Source of the DNA: Victivallis lenta
GTDB taxonomy: Bacteria > Verrucomicrobiota > Lentisphaeria > Victivallales > Victivallaceae
Direction: 5' to 3'
NCBI RefSeq assembly: GCF_009695545.1
Contig: NZ_VUNS01000037.1
Location: 1-38,979 of the forward strand
Length of the DNA: 38,979 nucleotides
Of this stretch, positions 24,741 to 33,079 are shown piece by piece. The notes below the pieces were generated by a model. That model worked only from the letters and a program-made list of their open reading frames with translations. It had not been told where the DNA came from and ran no database searches. The stretch's first letter is position 1; the number at the start of each line of letters is the position of its first letter. A program made the translations under genes and the position numbers.

Positions 24741-25788
24741 CAAAAGGGTTCTGTTTTGCCTCCGCCGGGATTATTTGCGCCATCCCGGCGGGGATACCAT
24801 GCAGATGGAGTCCTATGCACGAATTCTGCGACAGTCGGGAAATCATGTCCGGTTGCATTCCGGTTCCGTCGCACCGTCGGATCTCGAAGGAAACGACATA
24901 GTGTTTGTCTGGCATCTGGAGCGGCCGCATGACAGTTTTCAACCGTGGCATACCGCAATCCGCAATGGCCTGCCCGTGGTACTGCTGCCGACCTGTTTTC
25001 ACGCGAATACCGCTGGATTTTGGCGGGCTTTGCCGGAGCAGTTCAAAATCTGGTACCGCTGTCTTCGGGAACCGTCAGACTCCGCCTCTCATTACATGCA
25101 ATTCCGTTCGTGGCGGCATTGCCGTGAGAGAATGTTGACCCAAAGTTCGTGTTTGATCGTCAACTCCGAAGCAGAAAAAACGTTGTTGCTTCGCGAAGGT
25201 GCCAACACCTCACGGGTGGTCGTGATTCCCAATGTCGTCGATCAGGAAACATTGACGGTACAGGAACCGGCGCCTTGGAATAAACGTCAGCGGATCATTT
25301 GTATCGGGCACTTCTGCCCTCGTAAAAACCAATTGGGATTGATTCGAGCTCTGCGTGGACTTGACTTGCAGATCACCTTTGTCGGTACGGCCCGGCCGAT
25401 GCACCAACGCTATCTGGAACGCTGCCGGCGGGAAAGCGCCGGCCAACATCTGTTTACCGGTGCGCTTTCCCATTATGATACGTTGAAACTGCTGGCGCAA
25501 AGCCGTCTGGCGATTTCCGCCAGTTTTGAAGAAACGCCGGGAATCGCCAATCTGGAGGCGGCTGCTTTGGGATGCAATCTTCTGTTGTCGGAAATTGCTC
25601 CGATCCGGGAATATTTCGGCGCGCGTTCAATGTATCTTGATCCGTCCCGTATTGATGCGGCGCGAATTCGGGAAGCGGTACACCTGCCGCCGTCTCCGGA
25701 ATTGAGAACCCATATTCTGTCCCATTATACGGAAAAGAATCTGCATCGGTTCTTTCAAATACTTGAAATTGAGGAAATGGCTCATTGA
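24733..25788 (+). CDS. Glycosyltransferase family 4-like
   Basis: This 351-aa GT-B protein opens MRNKRVLFCLRRDYLRHPGGDTMQMESYARILRQSG, carries the mid-linker VVVIPNVVD and IICIGHFCPRKNQLGLIRAL, and ends in the donor region FEETPGIANLEAAALGCNLLLSE. It overlaps the methyltransferase by 8 bases and the ABC permease by TTGA. Sugar specificity cannot be read from the sequence. Confidence 0.9.
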   Translation: MRNKRVLFCLRRDYLRHPGGDTMQMESYARILRQSGNHVRLHSGSVAPSDLEGNDIVFVWHLERPHDSFQPWHTAIRNGLPVVLLPTCFHANTAGFWRALPEQFKIWYRCLREPSDSASHYMQFRSWRHCRERMLTQSSCLIVNSEAEKTLLLREGANTSRVVVIPNVVDQETLTVQEPAPWNKRQRIICIGHFCPRKNQLGLIRALRGLDLQITFVGTARPMHQRYLERCRRESAGQHLFTGALSHYDTLKLLAQSRLAISASFEETPGIANLEAAALGCNLLLSEIAPIREYFGARSMYLDPSRIDAARIREAVHLPPSPELRTHILSHYTEKNLHRFFQILEIEEMAH

Positions 25789-26549
25789 AACAATTCATTC
25801 AAAATTGGAACATCATCTATTATCGGAGCATGGCGGAACTGAAAGCCGAGGCCAGCAACAATTATGCCGGCTACATCTGGTGGGTTTTGCAACCGTTTCT
25901 GGCGCTGGCCGTCTATTATGTGGCATTCCGGTGGCTGATTCCCTATCCGGACGATCGGTTTACATTGTTTCTGTTCATCGGGATCACGGTCTGGCAGCTC
26001 TGGGCCAATACTTTGATCCGAAGTTGCGCCGCATTGATTACCTATCGGCCGCTGATGCTGCAGTTGAACATTGAGAAATACGTCTTCCCGGTGAGTATCT
26101 GCATCGTCAATCTGGTGAAGTTCCTGACCGCATTTATCCTGCTTTTACTGTTGGCTCCATTTCTGGGCGGCACCGTTTCTGCGGCTCTGATGACGCTTCC
26201 GCTGTTGTTACTGTTATTATTGTTATTGACTTGCGGGACCGGGATGATACTGGCCGCGGTTACGCCGTTCTGCCCGGATATGGTGCTTGTGGTGGAGTTT
26301 CTGTTGCATCTGATGATGTTTCTGAGCGGTGTGTTTTTCGACTTGACGCTGCTTCCGGAGGGAATACAGAAAGTGCTGGCATTCAATCCGCTTGCGGTTA
26401 TCATCAGCCAGCTCCGTCGAGTGATGATGGACGGCTGTTTCCCGGACTGGCAGAGCTTGGCGGGACCGGCTCTCTGGACATGTATCCTGCTGGCCGTCGG
26501 CGGCTGGATGTTGAAACACTTCGGCAAACAATATCCGAGGATGACCTGA
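25785..26549 (+). CDS. ABC-2 type polysaccharide export permease (Wzm/TagG-like)
   Basis: This 254-aa membrane protein has six hydrophobic helices. It begins with an amphipathic stretch and NNYAGYIWWVLQPFLALAVYYV, then ITVWQLWANTLIRS and a C-terminal FFDLTLLPEGIQKVLAFNPLAVIISQLRRVM loop typical of O-antigen and teichoic-acid exporters. The start is TTG at 25785-25787 within TTGA, which overlaps the glycosyltransferase stop. It would pair with the ATPase encoded 3 bases downstream to move a lipid-linked glycan across the inner membrane. Confidence 0.9.
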   Translation: MKQFIQNWNIIYYRSMAELKAEASNNYAGYIWWVLQPFLALAVYYVAFRWLIPYPDDRFTLFLFIGITVWQLWANTLIRSCAALITYRPLMLQLNIEKYVFPVSICIVNLVKFLTAFILLLLLAPFLGGTVSAALMTLPLLLLLLLLLTCGTGMILAAVTPFCPDMVLVVEFLLHLMMFLSGVFFDLTLLPEGIQKVLAFNPLAVIISQLRRVMMDGCFPDWQSLAGPALWTCILLAVGGWMLKHFGKQYPRMT

Positions 26550-26552
26550 ACC

Positions 26553-27248
26553 ATGAACCAGTCCATGATTGTGTATGATGTGTGCCATGTCGGCATAAGC
26601 TATATGAAATCCGCATCTTTCCCCTGGCGGAAAAACCGGTTCCAAGCATTGAAGGATGTCAATTTCCAGATACGCTCCGGCGATGTTGTCGGCATCATCG
26701 GCCGGAACGGAGCCGGAAAAACAACCCTGTTGCGTCTGTTGGCCGGTATCCTCAAACCGGATACGGGAGTTATCCGCCGGGCTTATGAGCATGTCGGAAT
26801 CCTCTCGTTCGGTTCCGGATTCGAAGATCGCTTGTCCGGGCGGCAGAACATCATGCTTGAAGGGATTCAGATGGGAGTACCACGCCGGAAAATTCTGCAG
26901 CACGCCGATCCGATCATCGAACTGGCCGGACTCGGCGAATTCATTGATCAACCGATCAAAGTGTATTCTTCCGGCATGCGTACCCGGCTTGGGTTTGCCA
27001 TTGCCTATTATCTGCATTCGCAGGTTTTACTGATTGATGAAACCTTTGTGGCCGGGGATGACGAATTTCAGAAGAAGGCCGGGCAGCTGATCACGGAAAA
27101 AATCCAATCCGGTATTACCGTAGTCATGGTTTCGCATGCATTGAGTGTCCTGGAACATTTGTGTAACCGGATTATTCAGATTGAAGACGGTGTGTCTCTC
27201 CCTGAATTGCCGGTACGGGAATCAATCGAGAGATACCGGCACCAATGA
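26553..27248 (+). CDS. ABC transporter ATP-binding protein for glycan export (Wzt/TagH-like)
   Basis: This 231-aa ATPase has Walker A GRNGAGKTTLLRLLAG, the ABC signature YSSGMRTRLGFAIAYY, Walker B VLLIDETFVAGDDEF and the switch His in MVSHALSVL. The N-terminal SFPWRKNRFQALKDVNF segment matches polysaccharide-export ATPases. It lacks the C-terminal carbohydrate-binding domain of the longer Wzt proteins, so export is probably not gated by terminal-sugar recognition. It overlaps the next gene by ATGA. Confidence 0.95.
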   Translation: MNQSMIVYDVCHVGISYMKSASFPWRKNRFQALKDVNFQIRSGDVVGIIGRNGAGKTTLLRLLAGILKPDTGVIRRAYEHVGILSFGSGFEDRLSGRQNIMLEGIQMGVPRRKILQHADPIIELAGLGEFIDQPIKVYSSGMRTRLGFAIAYYLHSQVLLIDETFVAGDDEFQKKAGQLITEKIQSGITVVMVSHALSVLEHLCNRIIQIEDGVSLPELPVRESIERYRHQ

Positions 27249-28006
27249 GAAAATATACCGACAATGCCTGGTTTTCCGCATTGTTTCTTCCGTTATGCGG
27301 CCTGCTGGTGCTGGGAACGTTGCTTTGGCTCAATCCGATTCCGGCAGATGATACGGCGACGCGCTATGCTCCGATGGCGCAAGCTTTTGCCGAGGGAGAT
27401 TGGTTCTATGCGTTTCATCCCCATTCCGGCGTATTTTTCCCGGCACTCTCCGGTGGAATCGCGTGGCTGACCGGGGTGGACGGCTTCCGAGCCTGTCAGG
27501 TGGCGGCACTTCTGCTGTGGGCGACGGCGGCCATTCCGCTTTACGGTATCGTTCTGAAACTCTGGGGGGATCGGAGAATCGCCCTGCTGGCTGAACTACT
27601 CTATTTGGCCGCCTCCCATCTACAACGTTACGTCTACGATGGTTTACGTGATAACGGTCGTTCGCTCGGATTGTTTCTTTTGGTACTTGGCTTGCTGATG
27701 TTTTATGAAAGTTGTCGTTCATGGCGGGCAGTTCCGGTGAGCGCCGTCGGTGCGGCACTGCTGACAATGCTTCGTGTCGATGGTCCACTGATCGCTGCCG
27801 CCGGAATCCTCTGCTTTATTGTCTGGGATGTTACGGGAAACCACCGAAATCTTCTCCGCTGCGCTGCCTTACTGATCCTGACCACGGTTCTGATTTCTCC
27901 GCAACTGTATTTAAACTATCGCTGGAGCGGCTACCCGGTGCCGAATTCCCGTTATTCGCTGATTCTGGAACATCTCGGCATTCCAGGCTGGGGAGACGGC
28001 ATATGA
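27245..28006 (+). CDS. GT39/ArnT-like glycosyltransferase, N-terminal half
   Basis: This 253-aa membrane protein has a first helix followed by IPADDTATRYAPMAQAFAEGDW, the acidic first loop that carries the catalytic Asp in GT39 (PMT/ArnT) enzymes. Further helices and a loop YRWSGYPVPNSRYSLILEHLGIPGWGDGI follow, where it ends. Such enzymes use polyprenyl-phosphate sugars and normally run ~500 aa; the missing half is encoded by the next frame. The ATG overlaps the stop of the ATPase gene. Confidence 0.75.
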   Translation: MRKYTDNAWFSALFLPLCGLLVLGTLLWLNPIPADDTATRYAPMAQAFAEGDWFYAFHPHSGVFFPALSGGIAWLTGVDGFRACQVAALLLWATAAIPLYGIVLKLWGDRRIALLAELLYLAASHLQRYVYDGLRDNGRSLGLFLLVLGLLMFYESCRSWRAVPVSAVGAALLTMLRVDGPLIAAAGILCFIVWDVTGNHRNLLRCAALLILTTVLISPQLYLNYRWSGYPVPNSRYSLILEHLGIPGWGDGI

Positions 28007-28746
28007 TCAGCGTCATCGTCAAGGGGTGTTATCCCTATTTCTCAATTCTGGCATTCTGCGTGATTGTCTGGCGAATCAAGGCCGGGCTTTGGAATCGTCG
28101 GGAGACCATCGTACTCGTCTGTTTCGCAGGGCATCTGTTGCTGGAGATTTTGCAACTCATCGTCGGGGACGGGAAATGGGAAATTTCACGCCGTTATCTG
28201 CTGCCGGCAGCTCCGCTGTTATTCGGGTGGACGGCATACGGACTCCGAGTTCTCTACCTGCAATATCGTTTCCGCATTCCGGCATGGTGTCTGTGGAGTG
28301 CCGGCTGCCTCGCGCTGGCCATCCTGTTTTTCGATGGAATGGCGCCGTCACTGAAAAACTATTATTCCAGACGAAAACACGGGGAACTCGAGGTGATCGC
28401 TCAGGCGGTTCCGGCGATTCGAGCGAACTACGTCGGACCTGCAACGGATCAGGTTCCCGCTCATCGACAGATCTATCATTCGCACCGGCGCCCGGTGGTC
28501 TGGAGTGAGTTTCCCGCCGTCGCTTTCTTTGCCGGGGGACGTTCTGAGCCGTCTCCCTTCTGTGATACTCCAGATTTTTGGATTTTGCGTCCGAATGAAC
28601 CGGAGCCGCCCGCGCGCAAGTTGCTCGAGATGAACGCAAATGGTTTTTGTTATATCCTTTATCAGGCTGTGGGCACGCACCGAAATCCGCCGGAATATGA
28701 GCATGACCTCCGCCGGAATTTGAGCACGTTGTCCGCCGGAATTTGA
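28003..28746 (+). CDS. GT39/ArnT-like glycosyltransferase, C-terminal half (shifted frame)
   Basis: This 247-aa frame starts at ATG 28003 inside the ATGA of the previous stop. It continues with membrane helices (MISVIVKGCYPYFSILAFCVIVW), the GT39-type SRRYLLPAAPLLFGWTAYGL segment and a soluble C-terminal region ending in DFWILRPNEPE. The two halves together give 500 aa, the usual GT39 length, so this is either a naturally split enzyme or one frameshift. The last ~20 residues are read through 23-bp tandem repeats and are probably not native. Confidence 0.7.
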   Translation: MISVIVKGCYPYFSILAFCVIVWRIKAGLWNRRETIVLVCFAGHLLLEILQLIVGDGKWEISRRYLLPAAPLLFGWTAYGLRVLYLQYRFRIPAWCLWSAGCLALAILFFDGMAPSLKNYYSRRKHGELEVIAQAVPAIRANYVGPATDQVPAHRQIYHSHRRPVVWSEFPAVAFFAGGRSEPSPFCDTPDFWILRPNEPEPPARKLLEMNANGFCYILYQAVGTHRNPPEYEHDLRRNLSTLSAGI

Positions 28747-28754
28747 GCATGGGC
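28686..28754 (+). repeat. Three 23-bp tandem repeats, possible IS end
   Basis: Units beginning at 28686, 28709 and 28732 share TCCGCCGGAATWTGAGCAYG. The third lies in TGTCCGC-N21-GCGGACA (28730-28764), an inverted pair. Multiple short repeats near a TGT terminus occur at ends of IS21-like elements, but no transposase is adjacent, so this may be a solo remnant. Confidence 0.55.
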
Positions 28755-28764
28755 ACCGCGGACA

Positions 28765-28992
28765 GCCCCCTAACGCCCGGCAGATACAATTTTATCAGTC
28801 GGTTTTGAAATAGAGAATGATGATTTTTCATAGGGTGTATAAAAAAATTTCCTGCATTAGTCGTGACTTTGAAATCCATGCAGAGAGAAAGCGTCCAGTC
28901 TGCCCCAAGGCAAAAGACAAAAGGGTATGCGGGACTAAAAATAGAAAAGTAACAAAAACGATTTGGTAAAATCTAACAAAGAGGATATAACA
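28765..28992. other. Non-coding junction before the AT-rich module
   Basis: About 230 bases separate the repeats from the module's first gene. Base composition shifts to AT-rich. AGAGGATATAACA before ATG 28993 is the ribosome site. No clear promoter or tRNA-like attachment site is visible. Confidence 0.4.
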
Positions 28993-30204
28993 ATGGCACA
29001 AAAAACACCCGGAGCAGCAAGTTACAGGCAGAATATTTGCCCGTCAGAGAAGATGCTCTTTGCGAAGGTTGCAGAAGATTTTTCAAAACAGAAGTTGACC
29101 TTGTTAAACTGCGACTGGAAACAATCGGCAAAAATTATTCAAATGTCGCGTGTGAATGAGCGTCTTTCGAATATTTTAATACGAGATCAACAAAATACTC
29201 CGTTTCCGAAACCAATTCAAATTGGTGATTATTGGGTTTCTGTCAATAAGAACTCTCAGCCGATAATAACGTGTTATCGCTTTCCATTTACTTATAACTT
29301 TCGCGAAGAGTTGGTGATAGCCCAAGATATTCAAGATGGAAAACGTTTGCCAGTAACTCTTCCTTGCCTGAAGCATACTCCCTTTTATTTTTTGCGTTTA
29401 CTTTTTCATGATGAAGCAATAACAAAATATGGTTATGATGAATGCGGATTTCAAGAAGCTGAATATTTAGGAGCAGAACAGCTTGCTTTCAAATATGAGT
29501 ATACTGGAAGTTGGGGAGGTTCCTATCAGGAAATTATGGGGGACATCTTTCTAACGCCCCCTGAGCTGTTTGAAGCATGTAGTGAATATGGCCGGTTGTT
29601 TTATATTTATGATTGCAAGGGGCATATGAGTTGCTCATTTGAAATGATTCCTGTTGGGGAAAGCGTTTTAGTTTTTCCTCACAGTTATAGAACTCGTAGG
29701 AATTTTTCAGAGCCTGTCAAGGTATATTTTCAACAAAATGCCAATGTTTCCATTTGGGGCGTGGACAAAATCTGTAACCCCGCAGCTGAGCATGTGATTC
29801 TCTATCATAACCCCGGCATTATGCGTTTGAAATTTCCGAATGCTTCGGTGGCAACGGGATGTATTCTCGGTGGACTTGATTCGATTCCCTATGTATCCTG
29901 TGAAGGGCTGCATAAAAAACAAAATCATATTTTGATTTCTGAAAATACATTTGATCTTGCTTTTGCTTTGAACCTTGCAGTTGCCATGAAAAGACAAGGC
30001 GTTCCAGTGGTTCGTTTTATGAAAATGGAGGCGGCCAACCGGTGCGAAACAGATTATAACTGGGACGGGATAATGTATCCGGCAACACAGTTAAGCGATA
30101 TGCAAATTCAAAAAATCACTCCTGCGGAATTGCGGTTACTGGCTGAATCCAATGGAGTTCAAATTCCGGAAAATTTTGTAAATTACTTTGAGCAGGTTTA
30201 CTGA
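28993..30204 (+). CDS. Unknown protein of a mobile replication-type module
   Basis: This 403-aa soluble protein is markedly AT-rich compared with the glycosylation operon. I recognise no family. The middle contains aromatic-rich beta segments (YEYTGSWGGSYQEIMGDIF). The last third reads VILYHNPGIMRLKFPN, ISENTFDLAFALNLAVAMKRQGVPVVRFMKME, which has the alternating strand/helix look of a Toprim- or Rossmann-like fold. It shares TGATG with the downstream ATPase, so the two proteins are made together and probably act together. Confidence 0.6.
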   Translation: MAQKTPGAASYRQNICPSEKMLFAKVAEDFSKQKLTLLNCDWKQSAKIIQMSRVNERLSNILIRDQQNTPFPKPIQIGDYWVSVNKNSQPIITCYRFPFTYNFREELVIAQDIQDGKRLPVTLPCLKHTPFYFLRLLFHDEAITKYGYDECGFQEAEYLGAEQLAFKYEYTGSWGGSYQEIMGDIFLTPPELFEACSEYGRLFYIYDCKGHMSCSFEMIPVGESVLVFPHSYRTRRNFSEPVKVYFQQNANVSIWGVDKICNPAAEHVILYHNPGIMRLKFPNASVATGCILGGLDSIPYVSCEGLHKKQNHILISENTFDLAFALNLAVAMKRQGVPVVRFMKMEAANRCETDYNWDGIMYPATQLSDMQIQKITPAELRLLAESNGVQIPENFVNYFEQVY

Positions 30205-32639
30205 TGGATACACAAAATGAACTGAAAGAGTTCTTTGTAAATTTTTTTGTGCCGATTGACAATATTCCGGAGGATACAGCCTGGCGTAATTCTATCAGCA
30301 TGGAAGCACGTGCTTCCATGCTGATAGATAATGCTTCTCTGGAGGATTTGTCTTCGCTTTTCAATGTATGCATCAATGAAAATGTTCTTACTCTTAAATT
30401 GCCTGCCCCACTGTCGGTTCAAGTTACTGCACCGACGACTTTTCCCGCACCCACGACAGTCGGATACACCTACGTAGATGTATGTTATTCTTGGAATTTT
30501 TCCAGTTACTGCATAACGAGAACAGAAACAACAACTGACTACTTCCAGATTAGTGGACGCTGGCATATAAAAGATTCATTGTTTGAGAGAAGTAAATGCG
30601 AAAGTCTCTTGACGCTAAATTTACACAATGCAAAACCCTCTTTTTACTGGAATGACTCCGGAGCTGTAAATATTTTGCATAATTGTTCAGGTAAACTTCA
30701 AAAGGAGTTGAAAAAGCATTTTACTGAGCATTCGACTTTCCAGCTGGCAGAACCATTAACTTCCCATAATACTCCGGGGAAAATCTGCCGTTTCTTTCGT
30801 AAGGAAGCATTGCCGTTATCACCGATCTCTTTGTCTCATCATTTCTCACAGCTTGAAGAGGGTGTTTCGACAATACCATTCGAGCCTGTCATTTCTGGAC
30901 AAAGTGAAGCTGAAAGTGTTCACGATTCCTTAAAAAGCATGTTCTCTGCAAAGCGATTGCTAGATTCATTATTAGAATATCGGCCCAAGGCGTATGAAAG
31001 ATCGCAACAGTTTCTTTTTCCATTCAAGGACAAAGATAACTATACAGTCATGACTGTGTTGAAATGTTATGATGACACTTTTCAGCAAAAAAGTTTCCTG
31101 CCCGTGACGCGCTGGCAGGTCAAGCATACTCTTCAACGGTATTGTATGGCTGTTCCGGGTGAAAAGAAATTATCTTTATTCAATTTGCCGGAGTTGGCAG
31201 CTTGTCCGGATGCACCTGTCATATTGACTGACAGCCTTGAAATAGCCGCCCTTAATCAAGCAAAGATAGAGCCGGAGAAATTGATTTTCACCAGTTTTAT
31301 TTGCGATGATGGGCATTATGATCAGGTGGATTGGAAGCCGTTAAAAGGTCGTCAGCTTTATCTGCTTGTCACGAATCATTCAGGTAGAACATTCGAAGAA
31401 GCCTGTTTGAAAGTCGGTAAGTTGGCAGATTATTTGAAGAAATTTCAATCAGTAGAACTTCAGTTCGTTCGCGTTCCTATCTGGTATCGTCCTCTTCCTG
31501 TTCTGCATAGTATTCAAGAGTTGATCTCGGCATATAAAGCAGCTCCCCCGCAGCCTTATAAAGAAGATATACGGATATTGACGCCGGAAGAGTTTGAAAC
31601 GATTCGAGGAATGGCAGAGCAGAGGATTGGCATACCGCCGGAAGCGTGGTGGAAAACTGAACGGGAACGGATTGCCATATCGCCACAAACTTCAACAGAT
31701 ATTCTTGAAGTGGCAAATATGAATCGATTGGATTATATTCTTTGGCCTTTTCTTGTTCGCGGCAAAAGCACTCTGCTGTACGCGAGCAAAGGGATCGGTA
31801 AAAGCGCGTTAGCTCACAGCATTGCTGCTTGTTTGAGCAGTCAGCAAAAGAAACGGTTGTTTATAGAAAACAGCTGGGGAGCAAGCAAGGGGAACTTTGA
31901 CTCTTATAAAGTTCTGTATCTTGATTTTGAAAATCAGCCTAATGAGCATCTGGATCTTTTAAAACGGATGTGCCGGAAATATTGGCATACTGAAAAATCC
32001 GAAACAGAGAAAGATGCAAAGAACTTTCTCTGGAAAAACATGCCTGAAATAGGGTTGTCAGGAATCAATTTTACTCTCCCCGAAAATCATCAGAAGTTAT
32101 TGGATTTGCTTGATAAAGCTCAGAATGAGGGAGAATCAAATCATCCGGTGGATGTACTCATTATCGACACTTACCATGAATTTACGAGTTTGAGTGATGA
32201 GGTAAATACTCATCGCGGCTTGCGGGAGCTTTTGCGGATACTCAGTGAGCGTAATTTAGCCACTTTGATTTTAAACCATGCCAAAGCATCGGATTCGCAA
32301 AAGATGTCGGGTTACAACATCATCAAAGAATCTTTTGCATATGTGATGAAACTCAGACGGGAAGGGGAACAATCCCGACCGCTTTCAGAGCCGATAACAG
32401 TCAGTTTCGATGCTGTCCGAACAGGTTGGTTGGGACGGGAACTGACGGAGTTTAAAATATATCAGCCGGAGTCGCCGGGCAGATGGCATCTCTATTCGCC
32501 CGAACGTTCTGCAACAGAAGAACGGAACCGGATAAGAGACTACTATATCAATGTGGAAAAGTTTGGAAAAGAGGAAACGGCAAAACTACTCGGAACATCT
32601 CCGGCTTCGTTATATCGTGATGTAAAAGATGCAGATTGA
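30204..32639 (+). CDS. RepA/DnaB-like AAA ATPase with N-terminal Toprim-like region
   Basis: This is an 811-aa protein. The N-terminal ~450 residues have no clear family; a strand-helix region DAPVILTDSLEIAALNQAKIEPEKLIFTSF and LYLLVTNHSG could be Toprim-like. The ATPase core (about 500-740) has Walker A YASKGIGKSALAHSIAACL, VLYLDFENQP, Walker B VDVLIIDTYHEF and sensor-like TLILNHAKAS, matching AAA_25/RepA hexameric helicases. It ends in a small helix-turn-helix (EETAKLLGTSPASLYRDVKD). Such proteins drive plasmid or phage replication initiation. The coding region contains a perfect 38-bp palindrome near its start. Confidence 0.75.
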   Translation: MDTQNELKEFFVNFFVPIDNIPEDTAWRNSISMEARASMLIDNASLEDLSSLFNVCINENVLTLKLPAPLSVQVTAPTTFPAPTTVGYTYVDVCYSWNFSSYCITRTETTTDYFQISGRWHIKDSLFERSKCESLLTLNLHNAKPSFYWNDSGAVNILHNCSGKLQKELKKHFTEHSTFQLAEPLTSHNTPGKICRFFRKEALPLSPISLSHHFSQLEEGVSTIPFEPVISGQSEAESVHDSLKSMFSAKRLLDSLLEYRPKAYERSQQFLFPFKDKDNYTVMTVLKCYDDTFQQKSFLPVTRWQVKHTLQRYCMAVPGEKKLSLFNLPELAACPDAPVILTDSLEIAALNQAKIEPEKLIFTSFICDDGHYDQVDWKPLKGRQLYLLVTNHSGRTFEEACLKVGKLADYLKKFQSVELQFVRVPIWYRPLPVLHSIQELISAYKAAPPQPYKEDIRILTPEEFETIRGMAEQRIGIPPEAWWKTERERIAISPQTSTDILEVANMNRLDYILWPFLVRGKSTLLYASKGIGKSALAHSIAACLSSQQKKRLFIENSWGASKGNFDSYKVLYLDFENQPNEHLDLLKRMCRKYWHTEKSETEKDAKNFLWKNMPEIGLSGINFTLPENHQKLLDLLDKAQNEGESNHPVDVLIIDTYHEFTSLSDEVNTHRGLRELLRILSERNLATLILNHAKASDSQKMSGYNIIKESFAYVMKLRREGEQSRPLSEPITVSFDAVRTGWLGRELTEFKIYQPESPGRWHLYSPERSATEERNRIRDYYINVEKFGKEETAKLLGTSPASLYRDVKDAD
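30291..30328. repeat. Perfect 38-bp palindrome inside the RepA-like gene
   Basis: Bases 30291-30309 are the exact reverse complement of 30310-30328 with no spacer. It encodes SISMEARASMLID of the ATPase. It could extrude as a cruciform, serve as a recombination or replication site, or be an assembly fold-back artefact. Confidence 0.9.
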
Positions 32640-33026
32640 TCCGATTGCATTTTTTTGTTGAGATGATATAGTATTTATAGTTGTTTGATTTCAGGATTGG
32701 AGCCGGGGTACCACTCTTTTTAAAGGGTGCCATCGGGTGCCGTTTACAAGGGAAAAAGTGCCGAAAAGTGCCGTTTTTACGATCTTGGAAGCCTTGCAAA
32801 ACCATCAGGTCAGAACGATAGTTTTTCGTTTCAGACCAATGGGTTGTAACTTATTTTGAGCTCAAGCTGCGGGTAGTTGGCTCTACACTTTGGGTGTACC
32901 ACCTTTGTGCAAGCTTTGTGTAACTTCCGGCAGCTCCTTCCCTTGCCCAGACTGACATATCGGGATGGTTTCGTCGCATTTTCTGCCGCTCATGCGTCCC
33001 CGGCAATCCACAAGTGAAAAAGCTAC
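32640..33026. other. Intergenic region downstream of the RepA-like gene
   Basis: This non-coding stretch separates the ATPase gene from the convergent serine-hydrolase gene. It contains the four GTGCC boxes described separately. No gene, tRNA or clear terminator for the ATPase gene is visible; the short ORFs in it have no coding character. Confidence 0.5.
32725..32772 (+). repeat. Four helically phased GTGCC boxes
   Basis: GTGCC occurs at 32727, 32737, 32758 and 32768, with spacings of 10, 21 and 10 bases, that is one, two and one helical turns. The first pair is in a GGGTGCC context and the second in AAGTGCCG. This looks like an iteron-type binding array for one protein on one DNA face, possibly the RepA-like ATPase or its HTH partner. 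An alternative is chance repetition. Confidence 0.5.
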
Positions 33027-33060
33027 AAAAAAAATGTCCCCGGAAACAAAGTCCAGGGAC
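33027..33060 (-). terminator. Intrinsic terminator of the serine-hydrolase gene
   Basis: On the minus strand GTCCCTGGA pairs with TCCGGGGAC (one T-G pair) around a 7-base loop, followed by A and eight T residues, a textbook intrinsic terminator placed ~20 bases after the stop codon. Confidence 0.85.
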
Positions 33061-33079
33061 GGATCATAAACAGACAATC

